64,000 nt of DNA from Zea mays. Its lineage: Eukaryota; Streptophyta; Magnoliopsida; Poales; Poaceae. The translations under genes and the position numbers were made by a program. The stretch lies in contig NC_050101.1 in NCBI RefSeq assembly GCF_902167145.1, forward strand, positions 135,810,990 through 135,874,989, read 5' to 3'. The notes under the pieces are model-generated. The model was not told where the DNA came from. It worked only from the letters and a program-made list of their open reading frames with translations, and searched no databases. Below are positions 21,200-33,250 of the stretch, one piece after another; the stretch's first letter is position 1, and each line of letters starts with the position of its first letter.

Positions 21200-21539
21200 A
21201 TAGGACAACCTACTTCCTCCTTTATGTTTAAAGTTATGTGCCCTAGATTCTAACATGACGATTCTAACAATATAAAGACAAAAAATGTGCTGCTCAAATG
21301 TAAATATTCAAAGAAGAAAGGTTAGAAAGACGAAGTTATTTTATCGAGGTATTAAAGAGTCATCATACCCCACTAGTTTTTATTGAAGCACCCACGTAAG
21401 AATGTTCCTCCCTTTTTCGCTAAGGACCAAATGTTCTCTATGGGCTGATTCTTCGCCACTACTGTTAAGAATTTCTACCAGAGATACCCTAAGACGTTTC
21501 TACAAAGAAGACGTTGATCTGTGGGACTGATGGACTTAC
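21200..21539. other. Unassigned AT-rich sequence right of the Tat LTR
   Basis: No ORF, repeat or terminal signal was recognised. It starts with ATAGG directly after the LTR, which would be the target duplication if the unseen left end carries the same bases. Confidence 0.3.
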
Positions 21540-21874
21540 TTAGGTAGTGTTTGGTTGAGGAGCCAAGTAGAACGGAGTCGTTCCATCCCTGATTCTAGGA
21601 ACGGAGCCGCTCTATTTTGTATTTGGTAAGCTGGAACGGAGCGGCTCTGTTTTTTGTTTGGTTGCAGACTGTGCGAGTGGAGCGTGGCTGTGCGAGCAGG
21701 CTGGGAACGGAGCGGCTCCGTCCGGTTGATTTTTTGGAGTGGGATGGTTCCAGATCTGAGGAGAATAATCCCTAATTGGAGCCACTCTGTTCTAGTTGCT
21801 TTGTAACTAAACATTAATAAAACTGGGACAGAACGGCTCCGTTCTACTTGACTCTTCAACCAAACACTACCTTA
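21540..21874. mobile_element. Tourist-like (PIF/Harbinger) MITE, 329 bp
   Basis: The element is 21543-21871, flanked by TTA on both sides (21540-21542 and 21872-21874). The terminal inverted repeats GGTAGTGTTTGGTTGA.GAG and CTC.TCAACCAAACACTACC extend about 35 bp with small mismatches. No coding capacity. TTA duplications and a GG...GTTTGG terminus fit Tourist-like elements. Confidence 0.8.
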
Positions 21875-22120
21875 GATCGTAGACTCGTACTCAGACCAGG
21901 GACTAGAACTCGGCCAGAGGGACATGGCAAGCCGATCTATGGTTACCTTAAAGGAACCGGTGGCAATGGTGATGCTGCCCATGCCGAGTGTGTGGCTCCT
22001 CGGCGCACAAGCAGCTCCGGTGAGCAATTCTGTGCAATTGGGTGCCTTGTTTTGAGTGAAACCAGATGCTACGCACCACAAAGACAACAGTGAGCCCACT
22101 TGAGGTAATGTACCGACGAT
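21875..22120. other. Short unassigned segment between MITEs
   Basis: About 245 bp of mixed composition with an open frame to 22093, but no recognised domain and no convincing start or splice signals. It could be low-copy flanking DNA, since MITEs cluster around it. Confidence 0.25.
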
Positions 22121-22123
22121 TTA

Positions 22124-22260
22124 GGGCTTGTTCGGTTATTCCTATTCCATGTGGATTGGATGAGATTGAAAAAAAATATGAAAAATTTTGACTTGTTTGG
22201 GATTAAAACCCACCCAATCCCACTCAATCCACGTGGATTGAGAGCAAAACGAACAAGCTC
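22124..22260. mobile_element. MITE, tandem unit 1 (137 bp)
   Basis: It starts GGGCTTGTTCGGTTATT and ends CGAACAAGCTC, flanked by TTA on the left and TAA on the right. This is the most diverged of three head-to-tail units. The inner arms (GTGGATTGGATGAG / CACTCAATCCAC) can fold back on each other. Confidence 0.75.
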
Positions 22261-22263
22261 TAA

Positions 22264-22401
22264 GGGCTTGTTCGGTTATTTTCAATCTATATGGATTGAA
22301 GGGGATTAATACGAATTGAAGGAGATTTTGACTTATTTGGGATTGAAACTCCCTCAATCCCCCTCAATCTATATGAATTAGGGTAGAACCTAACAAAGCC
22401 C
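22264..22401. mobile_element. MITE, tandem unit 2 (138 bp)
   Basis: It starts GGGCTTGTTCGGTTATTTTC, ends CCTAACAAAGCCC, and is bounded by TAA on both sides. It has the same internal order as its neighbours: a CAATCTATATGGATTG arm, GACTTATTTGGGATTG, and a CCCTCAATCTATATG arm. Confidence 0.8.
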
Positions 22402-22404
22402 TAA

Positions 22405-22541
22405 GGGCCTGTTCGGTTATTTTCAATCCATATGGATTGGAGGGGATTGATATGGATTGGAGGAGATTTTGACTTACTGGGGATTGAAACCCCATCAATC
22501 CCCCTCAATCCATATGGATTGGGGTAGAACCGAACAAGCCC
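22405..22541. mobile_element. MITE, tandem unit 3 (137 bp)
   Basis: It starts GGGCCTGTTCGGTTATTTTC and ends ACCGAACAAGCCC, followed by TAA. It is the best-preserved unit: its CAATCCATATGGATTG arms are near-perfect inverted repeats, so the whole unit can form a hairpin. Confidence 0.8.
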
Positions 22542-22544
22542 TAA

Positions 22545-23334
22545 GGTGGTGGCAGCGCCCGGCCTCAGTGTGGGATAGCGCGACCGTGGCGTGGTTGGAT
22601 CATCAGAGAGAAATTTCGGACGCTCCAATGGTCCACACGTCGAACCGGGGCTAGCAGAAGAACCCACATGCATTGGCGATGCCCTCTGACCAATTCCTCT
22701 AGTACCAAGTCATGCTTCGGCCCAAAATCGACAGCGCCGGCGACTTATCTCTTCTCCCTCGGTTTCTCTCCTCAGGGTGGCTCCATGGAACGAGAGGGGG
22801 GCGTCTGGGCTATATACTCCGAGCTGTGCGCCCCCGTCCTCAACCGAATTCTGTTGGCGAGCGGGGCCGACGGTTACGAGGGCTCGCGTGAGCTAATCTC
22901 TGAGAAGAACTCGACGAGGAAGAAGCTGACAAGTGGGACCCACCCGTCGGTCATACAGTGGGTGAACGGCAGCGCATGACGCTGAAAAATGGTCTCGGCC
23001 ATCAGGGCCAGTCCATGCATGCGCGGGTGCACTTTTGGGCTGAGTGGGGTTTTGGCCCAGGAGAGGTAAGCTTTTTCTTCTTCTTTTTATTTTTATTTTC
23101 TATTTTTATTTCTTGTCTTTTTTTCTATATTTTCAAAATCTGAACTCAATTCCAAAGAAACTCAAATTTTCAAATTAAATGCAACACAAAAAGATCCAGT
23201 ATGACATGCATAAGTTTATTTTATTTATCATGTATTAATTAATTAAATCAATTAAACATAATGGTTTATATATGCTAAATAAATACACATAATTAAATCC
23301 TCTCCCTTTATTGAACTAGAATTTGGGCATTACA
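22545..23334 (-). repeat. Truncated gypsy LTR start, minus strand
   Basis: Reading from 23334 on the minus strand, the sequence begins TGTAATGCCCAAATTC, like the TGTAACACCC...AATT starts of Tekay-type LTRs. It passes through an AT-rich U3 and then a GC-rich part with GGTCCCACTTGTCAGC, similar to GGTCCCACCTGTCGGC in the element at 4079. The rest of the LTR is missing. Family assignment is tentative. Confidence 0.5.
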
Positions 23335-24161
23335 CTCTCGTTAGCACCCCGAGGCTCAAAAGACCCAAGGGGTCTAAAGCGTTGAACATGCTCAAGCTCA
23401 AAGAACCTCAGGGACAGATTATTTTTATATTTGGCTATCCTTGGGCACTATGGTCCCCAACCCTTACAACATGGCTCTTCACAAAGTCTTAGTTTGTAGG
23501 GCCCACATCTTCATAGTGCCTTGATGTCAAGTTAACTAATGTTAAGCCCCTTGTCAGGGAAAAGATCCATGGGCCTCTGGGGCCCACAAGTCAAAGAGAG
23601 CGCACCAGATAAGGACCTTCGGGCTACTAGGGATCACCGGTCAGTAGGGGTTTAAGGGAACCATCTACCCTAGAAGCGCTCACCCCCCGAATAAACCTCG
23701 AGGCACCGAGCCTGGGGTCGGGTGTGGCAGAGCAAGAGGAGGGTCGAGCGAACCGAAGGCAAGGCACTCGAGTGGTATCCTCGCCTAGCCCAAGACTAAC
23801 CCACCATAAGTGATTGGCCTCAATAACTACACCTGGTACCGAGCCGCAGTAGAGAACCAATCTTCCTCCCACTCATGACATGTGAGCCTCTAATCCTGCA
23901 GCGCACTCATGACCTATCGAGACTAGGCCTGAGTGCGGAGGCCATATACATGGCCTACAACGTGACGAGCCACATTGAGACCCAGGCTTTGGAGGCCAGG
24001 GCTCGGTGTGGCATAGCGGTAGTAATGACGGCGCCAGGGCTCCATGCCGCCCACGGCGCCCATCATAAATGAGAATGATCAGAGACGACCAGATGACTAA
24101 AACACATACGAACAATGCAGCCTCACCCGGGTAAAACGCTCAGTTTTACCCTGGCATAATA
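23335..24161. other. Degenerate LTR-like sequence
   Basis: Phrases such as CCGAGCCTGGGGTCGGGTGTGG and GAGGCCAGGGCTCGG resemble the GC-rich, Tat-type LTR at 19470-21199, but no ends, PBS or PPT are visible. Probably an old LTR remnant. No gene seen. Confidence 0.35.
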
Positions 24162-27100
24162 TATAACACCCCAGGTGTTACCTAGGGTTTCTACTCAACA
24201 CCCACACCCTTGACCTATTATCACATGTGGTTTAGTTTGATCAAAAGGCACCAAACTTGAGAACCAAGGTCCTAATTAAGTGTTAATCAACTTAGAATAC
24301 CAACCTTAGCCATATCATGCACATAAAAAGGGGAGAAGTGCTTAAACCCTAAATCCACACACTTTAAGCAAATAGAGCACCAAAAGAAATTAAGTAAGAA
24401 GGCTATGTAAAACACATTATCATGACTTGGGCCATTTGTAAAAGTTGTAGCACACCAAAATATCTACAAGAAATAATAAGAAAGTTACCCCAAAAAGGTT
24501 CCAAAAAAGCCCCAAAAAGGTTACTCAAGTAGGGATCTTAAAAGGAAAAATTAGATTTTCTCTAATTCCAATTTCAGCCCCCTTGCAAAGATCACACATG
24601 TTCACCTAGTTCCAAAATCCAAAACCACATGCCTTAACTGACAAAGTGGTGCCAAAAAGACCCTAAGTACACCCTGGTAAAATTTGAAACCCAACCAAAA
24701 TCGTTTGACATAATTTGGCATAGGTTTTGTCTCAGGGTCGACACTGCAGATAGTGCCAACTTAACACCCCAAGATCTTTTGACCCTGGCCATATCTACAC
24801 TTGGGACTTGCAGAGAAGAGATAGGGTTTGGCACAATGAAGAGACCATACACAGGATTTTTGCCAAGATATGCACGCTAGGGCTACCAAAAGGGTGTTTG
24901 AACACAGGCAGAAGCAAGACGCCACGTGCTCGACCTCGGCTAGCACTCGGGAACGCGCCCAGTCCACGCATGCGTGTGCCCTCGCACCCACGGTCTGCCA
25001 CTGCCTGGCCTGCTCGCGCCCACGCCTATCAGACAGCCCGAGCCCTTAGCCTTGCTCTCCTGCACGCCCCTCACTCTCGCCTGAGCTCAATCGCGAGTAA
25101 TCACCCAAGAATCGAGAGTACCACCACCCACCCTTGTCACCCAAGCTTGACTACCGTTGCCAGCCATTCCCAGAGACCCCAGCCCCTCCTGAGCTCCCCA
25201 TGAGCTTCCCTAAGTCGCGGTGAAGCTCCCTAAAGTCCTAGCTTGTGCTCTACCTCACTAGAGTGGCCAGTCTACCCTCGCTGGAGATCCAAACCCCACC
25301 GGCGCACGTGGCCAGAGGACTTAGGTGAACCATTGTTCAATTACTCTTGCACACACACTCCACAACACCTAGTGAAGCTCTCCGAGCGATTTGATTGAAC
25401 GCTACCACCGTGGATAGGCCGGAGCAGACGCCGCCGATGACCACCACCTTCTGCGCTCGTGTCCAGAAGTATTCCAGCCATCACCGCTGGCAAGTGACCC
25501 ATCGACATGACCGCCAGATCCTCCTGACCTCATTGACAACCCCGCTAGAGGTCTACCACTGCTGGTGAGCCTCATCTATGTATTCTTTGCCTCTGTCACT
25601 ATTCCGACCAAGCCAGGGATTGCGGGTTAGATAGGGGTTAAGTCCAGGGGTTTACGCGTAAGGTCAGTGACTCACATGAATAGTGTACCGAGGACCAGTT
25701 TGTGAGAGGGAAGGAAAGAAAAGTCCAGGGACCCGAGGGCAAGTTGGTTTTTCCTTTTCTATTTCTGATTTTACTTTTCTTTTAATACTACAGATAACTT
25801 AGTAAATGCATAACTTGAAATATATTCACCCAAATTTGGTCTAACCGATTTTGCCAGACTCTTTATAGTATAAGCTTTCAAACAAAAATAGTGAACCCCA
25901 TGTTTCTTGTTTTATTTTCAAGGGTTCTGATTTATATTAGAAAACTGCTTAAAACTTAAAAATAGAGAGAAAAGCAGTAAAACTTTTATACTAGGACTAA
26001 TTTTTTTTGAAGATGCTTAACAAGTATTGCACTGTTTAAAAATATTAAGCACCCTAGTTTACCAAATTATGTAAGGATTATTGACTAAAGTTTGTTTCTA
26101 CCCAAACTTTTGGAAAATGAAAAAGGGGACTAAAAACAGGAACCAGAGAGCAACACTAATTTTCCTAGTGTGCCTAAGTGATGTAGTTCATGGGGAAAAT
26201 ATATTGAACCTTAGTTCAGTAAGGAAATATAGTGTCACATGCCCCATGAGAGAAATAGAGAAAACTTTAGAAAACCATAGAAACCCCTCCCTGTAGAGAA
26301 AAATCTCCAGCCTTAGGAATGATTTCCCTTGTCCAAAGAAAAGTTTAGAAAAAAATTCTAAATCTGTTGTTTGACATTTTTCAAAAGAAAGTTAGTTAAG
26401 AGCACCTTCTAGCCTCAGAACTTTAGAAAAACACAACTAAATATCCACTAAGTTTCACTAAGTGATTTTTGGCACAGAACCATGTTATCGCACCTAGATG
26501 CCAGGAAAAATACCCATTGGGGCAGTAGCCACTTCTAAATAGGTGTAGTGTAAAGTGACCCCTCTGCACTTGTTTTTGTTATTTTTGTCCAGAATAGATT
26601 CTAGTTAGTTTTGACCTCAAAATTTTAGGACAACCTACTTTAGCTAGTGATAAGGCTTTGGAAGTTTTACAGAATTTTTGGAATTTGCTAGATAACAGTT
26701 GTAGTTCAAATCACCCTTAAATGCATAAATAGAATAGAAAAGAGGAATTAAGGGCCAATCAATGTTCATTAGGTAACAAAAACAAAGACTAAACTAAGCC
26801 TTCACTGAATTCTTAGGAGATTAGTTAAGTATCAAACCACCCTCTATTCCTTTGGTCAACCATTAATCTAGACCACTAGGTGCACACGCTGAAGGACTTA
26901 ATTAATAAGAAGAAAACCTAACCTTACTAAGTGACTTAGTGATACTCAACCTCGCAACATAATTATCATTTTTGCATATCATAGTATGCATGTATTTTAT
27001 ACATCACATTCATTAGATTGCAACTTCGCTGACAGAGAGTACGTGCTCATCCCGAAGCAAGGAGTTGCCTAAGAGGAAGTCCAGGAGCCAAGTCTCGAAC

Positions 27101-28395
27101 CTGCCTCAAAGGATCTCCCTACAACCCTAGCATTTGAAGGCAAGCCCCGATTTTATACATAACCGTTATATATGCTATTTTACTATAATTATTGGTTGTA
27201 GGCTTGTACTGTGCACTTAAGTATAGGAGTTACTTGAAACCCTAGATGCATGAACTCAGGTTCCTTTATGAGATGAATACTACTATACTAGGTTGAGTAG
27301 CTGCCTTGCTAATTAAGGATCTCGGTAAAAGTCGAGTGATTTTTCTAGCATTCAAGGGAGGTCAGGAATTGATTGTATCCATTTTTATAACAAAATTATG
27401 ATTGTTTATGGACAGGGATCCACGAGGATGCCCTGTCTACAAGACAAAATTAGAATAAGGCTTAATGTGTGGTACCGTGTGTCAAGCGTTTGAAAATACT
27501 AAGCACATGCCGAGAAATATGGTAAATTGGTAAGCCTAGTACCTGAGTGAACCTGACCATAGAATTTTTACCCACTTGCTTGGGATATTGGTCTCCCTTT
27601 CTAGATACGTGGGTACAAGTGCGGTCACTGCACCGTCGATCAGCCAGGGTCAGTGGAGCATTGTATGCCAAGGGAGTGGGGTCTGATCTATTGACAGGAA
27701 ATCGATGGGGACGATTGATGTGTGTGGGGACAGGGTGCCCCATACATGTCGTGTGTTTAGGTTTACCTTGCAAGGTTAAAACTCAATTCAAATCATCTGC
27801 TTCTCGCAGCTAATGAGACTGCTTGATCCATGCTGCTGCATCGAGTAAGAAGTGCAATGAGGTTTTCATGGTACAAAGTGTTGTTTGCAATAAATGCTCG
27901 TTACCATGCATGCTTAGAAGGATGCTAACCTAGTTTAAGCAAGATTATGAAACCTAACAAGCTAAAACATGACTTAGACTCAGCTAGTGCTTTTTGGCAA
28001 ACCAAACCCCTTAGCCAAACATCTTCATGGTCTAGAGGTAGAGGAGTAGACTCCTCACACTGGGTAAATCTAGCTGAGTATTAGTATACTCAGGCTTGCT
28101 TGTGGCATAATTTTACAAGTACTTTCTTGGAAGACATGGTTGCTAGATTGACTTAGCCATCCACCCTACCACCGGGTTGGACAATCGAGTGGAACCCTGC
28201 CTCGACAGGAGAGGATCATGAGGAGTGATTGGCCAGGCTTCACCAAACTCCCTTTTATTTATCGTCAGTTATTTTTCGCTGCATAAAAAGCTACAATTAC
28301 TACTTTTGAACTCTGATGATGTAGTAACTCTTAGTACTTTATTAATCTATGGTTTTATGCTTTATTGTATTTCTCTGTGTATCACCTTTGTGTCA
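24162..28395 (+). repeat. Old Tekay-type LTR, about 4.2 kb, followed by a decayed PBS
   Basis: It starts TATAACACCCCAGGTGTTAC (TGTAACACC with the G lost) and ends TTTGTGTCA at 28395. GCAAGTGGTATTCGATCC follows, a decayed form of the TAAGTGGTATCAAAGCC boundary in the intact elements. It is long and AT-rich with a GC-rich middle around 24900-25500. It keeps the LTR hairpin (CTGAGTAT...ATACTCAG, 28074-28093). A block at 27030-27140 ends in GAAGGCAAG, as block A does in the younger LTRs, but a TAA interrupts that frame. The internal region is cut off after about 28460. Confidence 0.6.
28074..28093 (+). promoter_or_regulatory. LTR hairpin in the old Tekay-type LTR
   Basis: CTGAGTAT-TAGT-ATACTCAG, a perfect 8-bp stem with a 4-nt loop. 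Relative to the 7293-7314 hairpin the innermost pair is T-A instead of C-G and an outer C-G pair is added, so pairing is kept despite sequence change. Confidence 0.5.
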
Positions 28396-28473
28396 GCAAG
28401 TGGTATTCGATCCTTGTTAAGTGGCTTTATCGGACTAGATCCGAGGGATTGACAGTTTATTCTAATTTAAGTG

Positions 28474-28993
28474 TGTCATTGCCTCTAAGGTAAGACCTAG
28501 GCACTTAAGCTGGAATAATTTATGTGGTTCCGCCACATAGTAGCTCCTTCTCAAGGAAGCTACCAGCGGCCAACCCCTGCCTTGGCCTATAAAAGGAGGA
28601 GGTTGGTCGCAAAACAGAGGGGTTGGACCGAGATGAACATACAAGACACACAATGGAGGATACACGCTTGACGAGATTAGAAGACCCGAAAGCCAGAGCC
28701 TAGGCATAAGCCACCATGACGTCCAAGGCTTAGATAGGACTCCAGTCCCATAGTCTTTAGGACCACCCAAGCACAAGGGACTTGGGAGCCCTTCCTCCCT
28801 CTCTCACCCACTTCTAACCCCTAATACGAGCATTGAGCAACAAAGGTGTCGGTAGCTCAAGCCACCGAAGACTAGATGTAGGGACGTTCTACACGAACCA
28901 GTATAAACCTTGTGCCCACTGTGCACACCATCCGGAGCCTAGCATGAGCACATAGAAATTTACTTGTTGGAGCGGAGGTTCAAAACACCGATA
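28474..28993 (+). repeat. 5' LTR of the old Tat element
   Basis: About 520 bp ending AACACCGATA, then GTTGACGGCTAGGTAGGG, a degenerate match to the LTR-end/PBS junction of the element at 19470. A TATA box (TATAAAAGGAGG, 28589-28600) gives the transcription direction as plus. The left limit is uncertain. Confidence 0.55.
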
Positions 28994-29049
28994 GTTGACG
29001 GCTAGGTAGGGATTGCACATTCTCAATGAATTCTCCAGGCTCCGAATGG

Positions 29050-29620
29050 TCGGTCACGACACCGATCGGATTCCAAATTGGCAATCCATTTTAGGAACCT
29101 TGACTTCATCCTGGACGACGAAGAGGAAATGGTCAGGGCCCCAGAAGTGTAACCCTTTTCTGCCTAGGGTCTCGACACTACCACGATGACCATGTTGGCC
29201 CCATGTCGTTTGCACCCCCAAAGTAGTCGTCCGTTTCGGGAGCCTCGACTTCATCATCAATGAAGAAGGCGAGATGGTATGGGTGTTGCCCACTCGACCT
29301 TCTTCGCCCGAAAACCTGAATGTTGTTGCGGAAGCACTTGCCGACCCTAGCCTCAGCCTCACCCTGCAAGGGCAAGGTACAGGGCAGAGATCATACTTAC
29401 CCTTCAAGGCCGATGAGATAAGGCGACATATTGTAATCTATATGGGGCCCAACCCCTCATATGATGATCAGTGGGCCTTCTTCTTGTTCTACGTGGAACT
29501 CTCTGTGTTCTACAACAAGGAAAGGTTGTCCTGCCACAACGGCTCTGGTGGTAGCCCTCGCGAGTTTCCAACTCGCTTGCGCCATGCTCTAGGGGTGATC
29601 GTAGTCCTTAAGGCCTAGGG
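29050..29620 (+). pseudogene. gag-like N-terminal remnant of the old Tat element
   Basis: Two similar segments, FRNLDFILDDEEEMV near 29090 and FGSLDFIINEEGEMVWV near 29240, resemble the FGSLEFMSFDGSYDM gag start of the Tat element at 19409. This suggests a local duplication of the gag start. The second continues as an open frame to 29618. No capsid core or zinc motif follows. Low certainty. Confidence 0.35.
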
Positions 29621-31081
29621 CCACCTCCCAACTACCGATGACTTGGAGTTCCTCAGGATGGTCGAAGGCAGCGGAGACCTCAATTTGATGCCCTTTACTC
29701 AGACTTGGGTTTGGGCCCTGGCTCCCCAATGAGCGACGAGGGCGAACCTCCCAGCGATAAGGAGAACGAAGGGCGCCTGACCCTTGAAATCTCCATCCTC
29801 GAAAAGGGTAGGCATCATTGGTAGCACTAGCAAAATGGAGTGCCATATGATTCAGGAGCTCGATGAATCACCAAGCATGATGTCTCCGCCAAGAATCCCC
29901 CTGTAGTTCACAGTAGGAACAGATTCACATTCCACTTGTAATTCCTTGATGTTTATCAATAAAAACCGGTTCCAAAATTGTTCTCAATGTTGGACATGGG
30001 GAAAGGGGAGTGAACCCTGACCTAGGTCCAACTAGGTGCCTACCAACGCGGATATTCATGAAATTGAAAGAAGTACTAAAAGAAGTTCCATCCCTTGACC
30101 GTTACAAAAATTCAGGTTTTCCTGAACTCCTCACGGGAGGGGCACTACCAAGCACGGTGACTCCCAGTTTCCAAGCAAAAGGCTTCACGTCTTTCACCAT
30201 TTAAGCAAGCTTCACATCACTCCAGGCATCATAGTAACCTTCGCTCAAGGCCTCCGGCTCGATTCCCCCTCAAAATGGGATGTTGCAATGGCGAAGGCCT
30301 AACAGATCCCTTAGCAGAAGGATTCTGCTTCAAGCTCTTGGGTCCGACCTGTGAGGCTCTCGAGGCGAGAGGAGAGCTACTTAGGCACATGCGAAGAAGG
30401 TGCCCCAAATCGTTTGTGTACGACATCCACCGCGTTCGACAGGTAACTTTTCCTTCTCTAGCTCCTCCAGATGACGTTGCATTTCAACAAAGTTCTCTTT
30501 GGCATCATCAAATTTTCCATGTACGGCTGACCAAAGAGGGCAGGAACAATAAAAACGGAGGGGCGTGGGAGAAGAAGAACGGGTCCTAGGCTCGAGGTGA
30601 AGCCATAAAGGACCCTACCTTTCAGAGAGGCCAAGAGTTTCTCTTCTTTCTTCATCCAACCGCTCATTAACTCATCAAAGGACACAACTTGGGCTTCAGC
30701 AACCTCCTTCCCTCGCTCCAGGATGTGGATGCGGGAGACCACCTTCGTGCATTCAAGGAACATAAGGGCCACCGACTTCGCTTCCCTTCTCACTGGCTTG
30801 AACATGCCATCGTAAGCCTTCTAGATCAATGCAGCACAACACGGGCTTCAGCGGCCTTGCTCCTCGCCGCATGAAGGTCACCAATGGAATGCTCCCATGC
30901 CTTCTCTTTCTCATAGAAAAGCTAGGATTTATCCACCATCATCTTTGAGAGCAGCGACAAATGGAGAGGATGGGGGTTGAATCATTAGTAGATGGAGCGC
31001 TGCCCTCACCAACCACCTGTGCACGGCTTACCACCAGCTTTTGGCGCATGACCGAGAACTATGAAGGTCGGTCTGCAGTGA
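29621..31081 (-). pseudogene. Decayed antisense extra-gene region of the old Tat element, part 1
   Basis: No long plus-strand frame is seen. The minus strand shows short charged, helix-prone segments (for example 30458-30805, with FDELMSGWMKKEEKLLASL), interrupted by stops and possible introns. The position fits the antisense gene of Tat elements, but I cannot align a domain. Confidence 0.3.
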
Positions 31082-31566
31082 TGTTGGGGGTCTGCTTCGT
31101 CGCCAAAGGTCCTGTAAGAAGAAGCACCTTCAAAAGATCAACACAGAAGCAACACCGAAGCTACCATCCAAAGAGCTTCGGCATAGTAACATGCCCTGAG
31201 ACGAAGGGTTGCACCGACTTAAAGATGCAAAGACCGATCGTCCCATGATAATCCGTGTCATGATTGTTACCAAATATAAGGGATATAAATGTAAATTCAT
31301 ATAAGGGGGTACTGTTCACCTATTTATAGACACAGGGCGCAGCCTGCATGAATTTACATTTATATCCCTTATATTTGGTTACAATAATGACACAGATTAT
31401 CATGGGCCGATCGGTCTTTGCATCTTTAAGTCGATACAACCCTTCGTCTCAGGGCGTGTTACTATGCCGAAGCTCTCTGGATGGTAGCTTCGGTGTTGCT
31501 TCTGTGTTGATCTTTCGAAGGTGCTTATTCTTACAGGACCTTCGGCGACAAAGCAGACCCCCAACA
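31082..31566. mobile_element. Palindromic foldback made of two inverted LTR starts
   Basis: The arms 31082-31300 and 31348-31566 are inverted repeats of 219 bp with about 12 mismatches, around a 47-bp loop. Both outer ends read TGTTGGGG inward, so the unit has TG...CA termini. The flanks are AGTGA (31077-31081) and AGCGA (31567-31571), a possible 5-bp target duplication with one transition. Read on the minus strand, the right arm plus loop is a normal LTR start leading to a TATA box (GTCTATAAATAGGTG, about 31318-31332). No coding capacity. Confidence 0.7.
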
Positions 31567-33130
31567 AGCGACTTCTCGGTCTTGTCGCTCACCTCATTCA
31601 GCTCGCGGCAAAGTTCCTAAAGATCGACAACCTCAGCGAGAGCGTCCAAAATGAATCGGGCGCCCCATCTACTATTAAGGCGCAGCGACTCTCCTCGGGG
31701 CCCCCACTACAGGGGATGGAGGCTGGTTCCCCTAGAATGATGATTGTCGCAAAAGCGGGACCCCCACTCCCTTTGGTGTAAGGTGCAGAGGTGAAGACCA
31801 TGGTGGCGTAGGCCGAGGGAGACAACCTGGGTAAAGGAACCTGGATGCCAACGAGAGTGACTTCTGAGCCCACTACAAAGAAAAAAGTAACCCTCAGCCG
31901 CCTCGACCGAGCCCATGCTTGAATCACTTAAGGGGATGGGTAAAACAAACCTGAAGCACCAATCTCGGTGGCCTGGACAGAGGCGGCGACAGAAAGGTTC
32001 TAGACATCATGATCGCTTCGCCGTCTCCACGGAAGTAAGCACTACCCTCCTCTTCTTAGAAATCACCTTCATTACACACGACATGGAAGCGACAAGGCGA
32101 AGAGCACTACTAGGGGGAAGAGGAGTCTAGTCAAGGGATCATGACAAAAGAAGGGTAGACAATGGGACCAGTGAGGCCCACCGCCCATTGAATACAAAGT
32201 GATGAACCTTCGCTTTTCGGGTAGCTCCCCGCTCCCGTGACTTCCTGGTGAAGCACTGCACATGCCACCTACATCGGGAGTATATAGGGGACTCCCAAGA
32301 ATAAGGCACCCAGGGCCTCCAATGAGCCCGGGGTGGCAAGACTGCCCCTACTGGCCGCACCCAATGGCTCATAGGAAGTAGGCTCGGTGAGTGAGGAATC
32401 TAACACCACTGAGGCCATTGGATGTTGGGAGAGCGCGGAATGCTCTAGGAAATCTACCTCCTTTGCAGCGAAGACGATGTTTACCGCTCCATCGAGGGGT
32501 CGAGACAAAATCAGCCATCGACACATCGAGAGAATCGTCGCCCGCAGAAATGACCAAGAATTTAGAGCTCATCCTCGCGACATCGTCCTTCTCCTCATCA
32601 TCATTTGAGTTAGTCTCGGCACCATGATCCCTATACATCTGACGCTAAGCCCTGTGACGCCTCTTCTCATCTCTGATTCACTTTTCTCTCTTTTGCTGCT
32701 CCACCCGTGCATGGCCCGTCTCCTTCTTAGCCACACTTTTTGGCAAAGGAATGGGGTCATCCCCCAACATCGGATAGGACGACTGAGAAGAATAAAAAGA
32801 AGGATTAGGGGATGCAAGGTCGGAGTCAGAGAGGGATATGACGAACTCACAAATTCCACAAAGCCTAGCTCGGGATGCATCGGAGGGCAGCCAGGACTCG
32901 GAAAATGTATGGAATGATGACAGCAAAGCCTCGCTCGTGGAAATGCATAGGGTCGGCGACGTTTGCCAACAACACCTAGATCTCGCCTCCTGAGAGGGAC
33001 CCCGTTTGGAGGAGTGATCCTAGGGTTTGTCTTAGGATCAGCAGGCCACCCAAGGCGCCTCCAGGCGACATAGAGTCGAAGAGGGGTTAAGATCGGGATG
33101 AAGAAAGGTACGTTCCTGGCTACTCCTAGT
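31567..33130 (-). pseudogene. Decayed antisense extra-gene region of the old Tat element, part 2
   Basis: Continuation past the foldback. Minus-strand segments around 33000-33110 (FFIPILTPLRLYVAWRRLG) and an acidic/Arg stretch near 32600-32900 look like parts of one old coding region, but frames are broken and no domain is certain. Confidence 0.3.
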
Positions 33131-33250
33131 GAAAAAGTATAAGAATAGAAGATATATTGATTTGGTTCGATTGTTGATGCACATAATTGGCCGTACACAT
33201 TCATATATATAAGGGGGAGGTCTGGACCCATTCCTAGGCATTCCCCAACA
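33131..33250 (-). repeat. Possible short or truncated 3' LTR of the minus-strand gypsy element
   Basis: On the minus strand a TGTTGGGGAATGCC start at 33250 is followed by TTATATATATGAATG (TATA-like) and ends TTTTTCA at 33131. It lies about 290 bp past the integrase stop at 33536, where a 3' LTR would be. It is only 120 bp and there is no clean polypurine tract, so it may be a fragment. Confidence 0.35.

Larger units (their letters stand above)
28460..33130 (+). mobile_element. Old, decayed Tat-lineage Gypsy element (plus orientation)
   Basis: Inferred from an LTR end followed by a Tat-like PBS (28993/28994), a weak gag-like N-terminal trace (29050-29620) and minus-strand coding-like traces further right, as expected for an antisense extra gene. 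The pol region is not visible. The limits are approximate: the left edge is where the old Tekay-type sequence ends, the right edge where another LTR-like segment begins. An LTR-derived foldback sits inside at 31082-31566. Confidence 0.45.

Noticed and set aside
21848..22979. Possible host gene fragments between MITEs
   Set aside because: Short frames without domains, starts or splice signals. The right part fits a truncated LTR.
27030..28220. Third copy of the LTR peptide gene in the old Tekay-type LTR
   Set aside because: Only the block-A end (GAAGGCAAG) is recognisable, its frame has a TAA, and block B cannot be aligned with confidence.
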